Assembly (NCBI GenBank): GCA_944353735.1
Contig: CALVPU010000193.1
Span: 1-19,504, forward strand
Direction: 5' to 3'
Source: an uncultured Eubacteriales bacterium
Lineage (GTDB): Bacteria > Bacillota > Clostridia > Christensenellales > Aristaeellaceae
Length of the DNA stretch: 19,504 nucleotides
Positions 14,207 through 19,504 of this stretch are shown piece by piece (the stretch's first letter is position 1; every line of letters begins with the position of its first letter). Made by a program: the position numbers and the translations under genes. The notes under the pieces are model-generated. The model saw only the letters and a list, made by a program, of their open reading frames with translations, was not told the DNA's origin and searched no databases.

Positions 14207-15849
14207 TTTCAGCAGTTCTTCCACCGGGATAAAGCCTACAAGGTCGTAGGAGATGCGGATGTTCTGCCGCCGTTTGCCACTGCTCTTGTCCGGCGCTTCA
14301 ATGTAAATCGCCTTCACAAGCTCCCGCAGCGCATACGGCGTAAGTTCGTCCAAATCTTCATATTTGTGTGCCCGCTGAATAAACCGCTCCAGGTTCTCAA
14401 TCTGTCGTTCCTGCGCTTCAATCTCCCGCTGCAAGGTCTGGATTTCCACTTTAAGCTGTGCCTGTTCGTCCTCATAGGCCTTGCTCATCATGGCAAATCG
14501 TTCATCGCTGATGCGCCCCGCCACATTGTCCTCGTAGATGCGGAGAAACAGCCTGTCGAGCTCTGTCAACCGTTTCTCCGCCTGAGCCAGATGCTTCCGG
14601 TGTCCGCAGATGGCTTCCTCTCCAGACAATCGAAGTTTGCGTTCCATGACCTCGCGAAAGTGCTTTTCGTACCGCGCCACATAGGAGATGACCGCTTTCA
14701 TGTGCATCCAGACCAGATCTTCCAGGACGACCGCCCGGATGAAGTGCGCCGAACAGCTTCCCGTATTGTTGCGGTAGTTGGCACAGACGAAGTGATCCTG
14801 CCGCTTCTCAAGGTAACTGGTGGTGCAATACCGCATCTTCGCCCCGCAGTCGGCGCAGTAGACCATGCCGGAGAACAGGCTGCTCTTGCCCGTTTTCGTC
14901 CTGCGATGGCGCTGCTGGCGGATCTCCTGCACCTTGTCAAACACTTCCTGCCCGATGATCGCCGGATGGGTATTGTAGAAAACCGCCTGTTTTTCAAGGG
15001 GTGTGTCCCGCTGCTTCCTGTCCCAGATGGAATTTGTGTAGGTCTTGAAGTTGACCGAACAGCCTGTGTACTCCCGCCGTTCCAGTATGTGGACAACGGT
15101 GTTGGTATTCCAATGATAGGGATCACCGGTTTCCGGGCTTGGGGTGTTGATGCCAATTTGCCGCTTGTACGCGGTGGGATTCAGCACCCGTTCCTCCCGC
15201 AGGAGCCTTGCGATCTGCGTCGGCCCTCGCCCTTCCATGCACAGCTTGAAGATTCGCTTCACCACCACAGCCGCCGCTTCGTCCACAACCCACCTAGTCT
15301 TATCCTCCGGGTCTTTGCGATACCCGAACGGGACATGGACCGTCAGCGGAACGCCTCTCTCGCCCTTTGCCTTGTTCACCGCCCGGATTTTGCGGCTGGT
15401 ATCCTTGCGAAAAACTCGTTGAACCAGTTCTTGATGCCGGCGATGTCGCTGTCCGTGCTGTTGGGGTCGATGGTGTCAAAGTGGTCGTTGACGGCGATAT
15501 ACCGCACATTGTACTTCGGGAAAGTGAAGTTGATGTACAGCCCGGTCAGCGAGGAATTCCGCCCCAGTCTGGACAGGTCCTTGGTGATGCAGACGGTCAC
15601 CCGTCCCGCTTCGATCTCCGCGAGCATGGCCTGGAAACCGGGGCGGTCGTAGTTGGTGCCGCTGTACCCGTCGTCTACGAAAAAGGTCGGGTTGGGAAAG
15701 CGGTTCTCCCTGGCGTACTGGAACAGGATCATCTTCTGGTTCTGGATGGAGTTCGATACGTCTTCCTTGCCGCCCTTTTTATCCCCCTTCAAATCTTCCA
15801 CGGACAGACGGCAGTAGAGCGCGGTGATTTTGTCAGTTGCCCGCAGCAT
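14192..15849 (-). pseudogene. Large serine recombinase (TndX/TnpX type), frameshifted
   Basis: Two overlapping frames read as one protein of about 552 residues, normal for this class. The first (15849-15376) holds the resolvase catalytic domain: ALYCRLSVED with the catalytic-type Ser16, DDGYSGTNYDRPGF and TKDLSRLGRN. The second (to 14192) holds the recombinase domain (VPFGYRKDPEDKTRW), a zinc ribbon (CADCGAKMRY ... CANYR), a coiled-coil region and a DUF4368-like C-terminus. The break is near 15403-15408, where CCTTGC probably was CCTTTGC; adding one base restores NEFFAKDTSRKIRAV. The start at 15849 has GGAGGAAA before it. Either a real loss of function or a sequence error. Confidence 0.88.
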
Positions 15850-15932
15850 TTCTGTTTCCTCCTTCAATGGGGCAACTGCCAGTACAGGATTGGTTGTTTC
15901 CATTGTATCATACGTCAACAAATTTGTCATTC

Positions 15933-16130
15933 TCAATCCTCCGCCTTATCCATAAATCTTTCTGCCATGACGCGCTCCATTTTCTTGTCCAGCGCCTCCG
16001 TTCCATCGTAGGCGCCTGTGACAGAGTATATTGTGCCGCCGATCTCTTTCTGCAAGGTGAACTCCGGCCACCAGAAAGCGGACAGGTTTTTTACGCATAT
16101 TCGCTTCGCGTCTTTGAGGGTGTATTTCAT
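15933..16130 (-). CDS. TnpW-like small element-encoded protein
   Basis: 65 residues. The stretch FTLQKEIGGTIYSVTGAYDG followed by EALDKKMERVM resembles the TnpW family of clostridial transposons (a pattern of F-x-K-x-IGGTxY-x-V followed by a helix ending in DKixRL). TnpW function is not established. The first 20 residues add a short KYTLKDAKR helix. The ATG at 16130 is chosen because GGAGG lies 9 bases upstream; a longer frame to 16247 lacks one. It lies between primase and recombinase genes, as expected for a small accessory gene of such elements. Confidence 0.68.
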   Translation of the reverse strand: MKYTLKDAKRICVKNLSAFWWPEFTLQKEIGGTIYSVTGAYDGTEALDKKMERVMAERFMDKAED

Positions 16131-16178
16131 GTGATTTTGCCTCCCGAGTCGTGTTTTTTGAGCAATAAACCTTGAAAC

Positions 16179-16237
16179 CGCCTGCTCAGTCTGCTCATCC
16201 TGCACATTTTGCGCAGCATGAGCAGGGCGAGCAGGCG
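16179..16237. repeat. Two-block inverted repeat between primase and TnpW-like gene
   Basis: CGCCTGCTC (16179-16187) pairs with GAGCAGGCG (16229-16237), and inside it CTGCTCAT (16191-16198) pairs with ATGAGCAG (16218-16225). Both blocks are perfect. A T run (ATTTTTGC) follows only on the plus strand, opposite to the genes, so it is an unusual terminator for the primase. Confidence 0.7.
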
Positions 16238-16290
16238 ATTTTTGCATCTACGCGCACAATTTGACAATTCGTTCCAAGTGCATGTGGCGT

Positions 16291-17705
16291 CTACGGCACA
16301 AAATGGTTCAGCGCTACATTGTGAAATCCCCTGCTCGTACCAACGCACTTGTCGTCATAGATGATGCCAAGGGCTTTCTGGTTGTCTTTCAAGTGATGAA
16401 TAAAGGCCGCTGTCGCCCTCGGCTTTTCCAGATTGTCACGGCACCAGCGCTCATAAACCCTATAGAAATCAATGGATTTACACTTTGCCCCGGCCTTGAT
16501 TTCAAAGTATCCCTCCGATTTCAGAAAGCCCAGTATGTTGTTCCCCCGCTCCATTGCTTCCTTCAGATTTTCGGTCGTCCGCTCGCTGCTTGTGAATTGG
16601 TAATTGTTCGCAATCAACCTGTTCAGCCCTTCCAGCGCCCACAGAAGTATTCCCTCCCTCTCCCTCCGCATCTTATCGATCAGGAAAGGGTCATCCACAC
16701 GACCGGCGGGCCGTTCCTTCGTAGTCAAAAGAAGCTGCCGGCGGTAAAAACCGTTGGATTTGTCATAGAGCGCGTGAAGGCCGCCGTTTCCAAAACAGGT
16801 AAAGCGTACATACAGTGTCCCCTGCATACTTTGCATCCCTTTGCGCTCGATGTCGATCTTGTCTTCCAGCGTCACCAGGGTTTTCAGGTTGTTGGTCTGG
16901 GGCAGGGCTTCTGTTTTCATATCGTCGTCCACCAGAAGCAGTTTGTATTCCAGATCTGCGCGGGCGAAGCGGTTTGTCTCCACTTTCTGCAGGCTTCCGG
17001 TGTACATGTTGTCGCCGAAGAGTTCTCGAAGCACCAGCCCGATTCTGGATTTCCCCTCGCCGCCCTTTCCGACCAGGAGCAGCATCTTCTGCGCCTTTGT
17101 GACCGGGATCAGGCAATAGCCGATATACTCCTGCAGCGCCGGTATATCGTCCGTGTAAAGCAACTCTTCCAGAAATCGCAGCCAGCACGATGGTTTTGCC
17201 GCTTCCGGGTCATACGCTACGGGCAGACGGTTTATGCAGTATTCCTTATCGGGGGTAAACCTGCCGTCCAGGAAATACGTTCCATTCGCCACATGGATCC
17301 GATCTGTCTGAACCTCCGGCGGCTCTGCCGCGCAGAGAGTTTGACGGCCTGGAGAAGTTGTTCCGTTTTCCGGGCGACGCCCGACTTCACATAGTCCCTG
17401 ATGAGGGCAAAGATTTCTTTTTTCAGGATTGTCTCGTCGCTGATCATGCCGTCAACTGTGAAGAGTTTGTTGTGAAAGCAGCGCATTGGATGCCGTGCCA
17501 GAAAATAATCGGCAAACAACGGCTCGATCACCCGGCCTCTTTTGTCCAACCAGGCCAAAGGCTCCGGCTCTGTGCCTATGACCTGATTCTCCGGCGTGGC
17601 CGCCTTGTCCGGATGCTTGATGTCGTTGCGCTCTCCGCTCAGGCACATCGCTTCGTTGAAGTGGGACTGGGCTTTTTTGAGATAGAGAACTTTTGCAGCT
17701 TTCAT
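16291..17705 (-). pseudogene. P4-type phage/plasmid primase-helicase (SF3/DUF5906-like), frameshifted
   Basis: Two frames add up to about 471 residues. The first (17705 to about 17330) carries WLDKRGRVIEPLFADYF and continues to KTEQLLQAVKLSA. The second (to 16291) carries ANGTYFLDGRF, WLRFLEELLYTDD, Walker A GKGGEGKS, Walker B-like KLLLVDDDM and TNNLKTLVTLEDKIDIERK, then a C-terminal winged region. This is the pattern of P4-family helicase-primases that replicate plasmids and excised mobile elements. The break lies near 17329-17333; one added base gives KLSAAAEPPEVQTDRIHVANGT. The ATG at 17705 has GGAGGAATT before it. Either decayed or a sequence error. Confidence 0.87.
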
Positions 17706-17850
17706 GGTGAATTCCTCCTGTCCTTAGGGAATCTTGCAAACCCCTTCATTTATACAGTCAATCGGGGACACCTTTGGGGACGCAAAGACGCAATGTTTTG
17801 CAAATTTAACAGGCAGGAGGTTTAGAAACCGCGACGGAATCTTCACCCTG

Positions 17851-17928
17851 CGAAAGTGGTTATAAGCTGGATATAATTGTATCCAACTTATAACCACTTT
17901 TCGTTTTTCATATATCCACTTTGTAACC
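17851..17928. repeat. Iteron-like cluster: three copies of GGTTAYAARBTGGATA
   Basis: Copy 1 is on the plus strand (17858-17873); copies 2 and 3 are on the minus strand (17880-17895 and 17913-17928). Copies 1 and 2 form the arms of a long inverted repeat (17851-17903) whose loop contains a perfect TATAAT (17872-17877). Copies 2 and 3 start 33 bases apart, about three helical turns. Likely a protein-binding site for replication start or promoter control. Confidence 0.68.
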
Positions 17929-18009
17929 AAATACTATGTCCGGCAAAAGCGCGGTGGAGGGACGGAACGAAAAACGCAGTTTTCGCAGAGCAAGATTCTG
18001 CCCGGCAAC

Positions 18010-18048
18010 CAGAAATTGCCCCCCGCAATTCTGTCGCCGCGAATCCTG
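18010..18048 (+). other. Candidate origin of transfer (oriT)
   Basis: CAGAAATTGC (18010-18019) pairs with GCAATTCTG (18025-18033) apart from one extra A. Nine bases further on comes ATCCTG (18043-18048), the core of the IncP/MOBP nick consensus. The site lies about 120 bases upstream of mobC. An arm pair followed by a nick core at this distance is the RP4-type layout; the assignment is an inference. Confidence 0.5.
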
Positions 18049-18168
18049 GTGGGGATTCCGCTACTCACGCCCTCGGAACCGCACCTTTGGCGCTTGCCGG
18101 TTCACTGCGCTCACAGCATGGCTGCGCCATGAGGGATCACCTGCGTTTGAAAAGAATTGGGAGGTATC

Positions 18169-18762
18169 ATGAGCAAAAACAAGAATGATCACAAAAAGCC
18201 AGTCGTTGCCAAAGATCGTTTTGTCGGCGTTCGATTGGACATGGAGAACTTTTTAAAGGTCGAAGAAGCGGCTATGGCTGCCGGTCTGTCCATTTCAGGA
18301 TATATCCGAACAGCATTGACGCACAGGAAGATCACAATCAAGGAAGAGATCGTCGTTGAGGTTCCCGTGATCAAGGAACTCATCGCTGCTTTGGGAAAGA
18401 TCGGCGCAAATCTGAACCGGATCGCCCATCATTTCAGCGCGGGCGGCGTGCTGTCACAACAGATGTACAGGGAAACTATGAAGGTATATGCCGACCTCTA
18501 CGCCGTGAAGTTTGAAATTGAAAAGCTGGGAGGCGCATTTCGTAGCCATCCCAAAGCATATAGCCGAAAAAACAGCGACGATGGGCAGATGCAGCAGTAT
18601 CTGCTCTTTCAGCATGAGCGGGACTCCGCCAAACCTATGCACGATGACGGCTTTCGAACCCTTCTCCGTTGCATGCATGACCAACTGCACCGGTTCCGCC
18701 TTGGCCGTGGCGCATATCTCGGTCGTGAAGTCAGAGGGAAAAGCTGGCGAGTTCGGAGATAG
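18169..18762 (+). CDS. mobC: MobC-like relaxosome protein, probably with aberrant C-terminus
   Basis: About 197 residues as an open frame. The first 120 match MobC-type relaxosome accessory proteins: a ribbon-helix-helix-like start (DRFVGVRLDMENFLKVEEAA, then GLSISGYIRTAL), then ALGKIGANLNRIAHHFSAGG and a helix ending KFEIEKLGGAFRSH. MobC helps the relaxase melt oriT. The rest, from about residue 130, is arginine-rich and unlike MobC, suggesting the natural end was lost and the frame runs into other DNA. The start at 18169 follows GGGAGGTATC. No relaxase gene follows. The N-terminal part is firm; the end is doubtful. Confidence 0.8.
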   Translation: MSKNKNDHKKPVVAKDRFVGVRLDMENFLKVEEAAMAAGLSISGYIRTALTHRKITIKEEIVVEVPVIKELIAALGKIGANLNRIAHHFSAGGVLSQQMYRETMKVYADLYAVKFEIEKLGGAFRSHPKAYSRKNSDDGQMQQYLLFQHERDSAKPMHDDGFRTLLRCMHDQLHRFRLGRGAYLGREVRGKSWRVRR

Positions 18763-19067
18763 TCGCGTGTTCCGTCGCCTCCGGGATGGCATGAACGCTT
18801 CTCATGCAGACCGACCGCTTGATGCGCAGGTGCAGGCACTGCTCAATGATGTTTCGAGTCCTCTGAAGGGTATCGTACAGTTTGGACGCGAGCTTGTATT
18901 GGCTCCACAATGACAGCCATACGCATACCCGAAAAGAACCTCCCGCATCCCTCTGTGAAAAGCGCGTGAAAAGGGGCGTGAAAAACTGTACTGGAAGGGG
19001 GCGCATGCTGTATGATGGGCGCGTAAGGAAGTTCCTTCCAAAAAGCTTTGCAGAGGAGTTGGATAGT
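18763..19067. other. Junction region with no gene seen
   Basis: This stretch probably contains the right end of the mobile element and the start of chromosomal DNA. It has three GTGAAAA repeats (18955, 18966, 18978) and a weak promoter for the next gene: TGTACT (18987-18992), 18-base spacer, TATGAT (19011-19016). Open frames across it on both strands have no ribosome sites or recognisable motifs. Confidence 0.5.
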
Positions 19068-19504
19068 TTGAAGAAGTTTTGTATCGTCGCGCTGGCGTTG
19101 CTTTTGACGCTGGCCGTCGCGCTCACCGCCGCGGCCGAGGGCAGCGCCCTCGACGCTTTCCAGCAGTTGACCGGGCAGAATGTCTCCGGCGGGCAGGCCC
19201 CTGTGACCTTCAAGACGAATGAACAGTACCTCGACGAAGTGATGATGGGTAACTATTCCGTCATCTTCACCGACGCCGCCGGCGCGCAGGCCATCGCCCC
19301 GGCGCTGGACGGCCTGTGCGCCATCACCACGCAGGACATCGCCGCCTACGCCGCCTCGCACGGCCTCTCCGTGGCGCAGGTGCGCAACGCCTACTACCGG
19401 GCTCTGGCTAACGTGCTGCGCGCCGAGATCATGGTAAACCCCGCCTCCGAGGAGCGCTACCGCAACGTGCAGGTGATCCTCTCGCTGTTCCTCAACACCG
19501 ACGA
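19068..19504 (+). CDS. Secreted protein of unknown function, TTG start, 3' end beyond window
   Basis: About 145 residues are visible. The N-terminus has KK followed by a hydrophobic stretch (FCIVALALLLTLAVALTAAA), a classic signal peptide with likely cleavage near ALTAAAEG; there is no lipobox cysteine. The mature part is rich in Ala, Asp and Gln and shows no motif I recognise (for example YLDEVMMGNYSVIFTDAAG and ASHGLSVAQVRNAYYRAL). The TTG at 19068 has AGAGGAG 9 bases upstream. An in-frame ATG at 19005 would add 21 residues before the signal peptide and lies ahead of the likely -10, so it is less likely. Base composition is again chromosomal. Confidence 0.75.
   Translation, partial: MKKFCIVALALLLTLAVALTAAAEGSALDAFQQLTGQNVSGGQAPVTFKTNEQYLDEVMMGNYSVIFTDAAGAQAIAPALDGLCAITTQDIAAYAASHGLSVAQVRNAYYRALANVLRAEIMVNPASEERYRNVQVILSLFLNTD

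Larger units (their letters stand above)
17706..18168. other. Non-coding control region of the mobile element
   Basis: No gene was found. It separates the minus-strand primase from plus-strand mobC and holds an iteron-like cluster (17851-17928), a candidate oriT (18010-18048) and a small CATGG/CCATG palindrome (18118-18131) just before mobC. This is the usual place for replication and transfer origins in such elements. Confidence 0.7.
14134..18950. mobile_element. Defective integrative mobilizable element, TndX/TnpX-type recombinase
   Basis: A block of clearly lower GC than either flank that carries a large serine recombinase, a TnpW-like protein, a P4-type primase/helicase and mobC. A candidate oriT and an iteron-like cluster also lie inside it. 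There is no relaxase and no cargo gene, and two genes are frameshifted. Both ends are approximate: the left end lies between 14117 and 14190, the right end somewhere in 18540-18990. No convincing attachment-site pair was found. Confidence 0.72.

Noticed and set aside
14366..15652. 428-residue plus-strand frame opposite the recombinase
   Set aside because: Antisense shadow of a clear recombinase with resolvase and zinc-ribbon motifs.
16261..17394. 377-residue plus-strand frame opposite the primase
   Set aside because: Antisense shadow; the Walker motifs are on the minus strand.
18512..18913. 133-residue plus-strand frame and 112-residue minus-strand frame after mobC
   Set aside because: Neither has a ribosome site or a motif I can name. 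They overlap each other and the mobC frame, so I could not support either as a gene.
14111..18965. Similar strings CTCTGAAAGCGC (left) and CTCTGTGAAAAGCGC (right) as attachment-site pair
   Set aside because: The match is short and gapped, below what would be convincing for an att core.
1..19504. tRNA genes, rRNA, CRISPR arrays and cobalamin riboswitch
   Set aside because: I looked for cloverleaf-like arms, regular spacer repeats and a B12 box and saw none; a weak hit to GCCACTG at about 14275 is inside the recombinase.

Overview
The window looks like chromosome of a GC-rich Clostridia-type Firmicute, probably a gut anaerobe. The signs are purine-rich Shine-Dalgarno sites, consensus sigma-A promoters, the infC-rpmI-rplT order with a Firmicutes-style L20 attenuator, and a lower-GC mobilizable element of the clostridial TndX/TnpX type. 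Genus cannot be fixed from the sequence alone.

Region 1 (1-2568) is amino-sugar catabolism: nagB and a 3'-truncated nagA on the minus strand, divergent from an AraC-family regulator that may control them. Region 2 (2644-5977) is a tight five-gene plus-strand operon for the late steps of cobalamin assembly (cobT, cobU, cobS, a second short CobU-like gene, cobC). It starts from a perfect sigma-A promoter and has no cobalamin riboswitch. A 480-base hairpin-rich gap and a bidirectional-looking terminator follow.

Region 3 (6607-12357) runs on the minus strand. A DUF362 ferredoxin-like protein and an alpha/beta hydrolase come first, then a REP-like double palindrome. After that is a coupled set of a YkgJ-type cysteine-cluster protein, a P-loop kinase-like protein, the tRNA 2-thiouridylase MnmA and a GNAT/C_GCAxxG fusion. 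A hexapeptide acetyltransferase with its own promoter ends the region. Region 4 (12494-13838) is infC-rpmI-rplT with an ATT start for infC, an attenuator leader and a terminator.

Region 5 (about 14134-18950) is a lower-GC integrative mobilizable element. It holds a large serine recombinase, a TnpW-like small protein, a P4-type primase/helicase, an iteron-like repeat cluster, a candidate oriT and mobC. Recombinase and primase each carry a frameshift, and no relaxase gene is present, so the element looks defective or dependent on helpers. Chromosomal sequence resumes with a secreted protein gene that starts with TTG and runs off the window.

The most unusual feature is a 251-base segment at 13866-14116, between the rplT terminator and the mobile element. 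Near-perfect terminal inverted repeats enclose four well-formed hairpins, and a CAAGG motif recurs four times. It is either a structured non-coding RNA or a MITE-like element; I do not recognise it as a named family.
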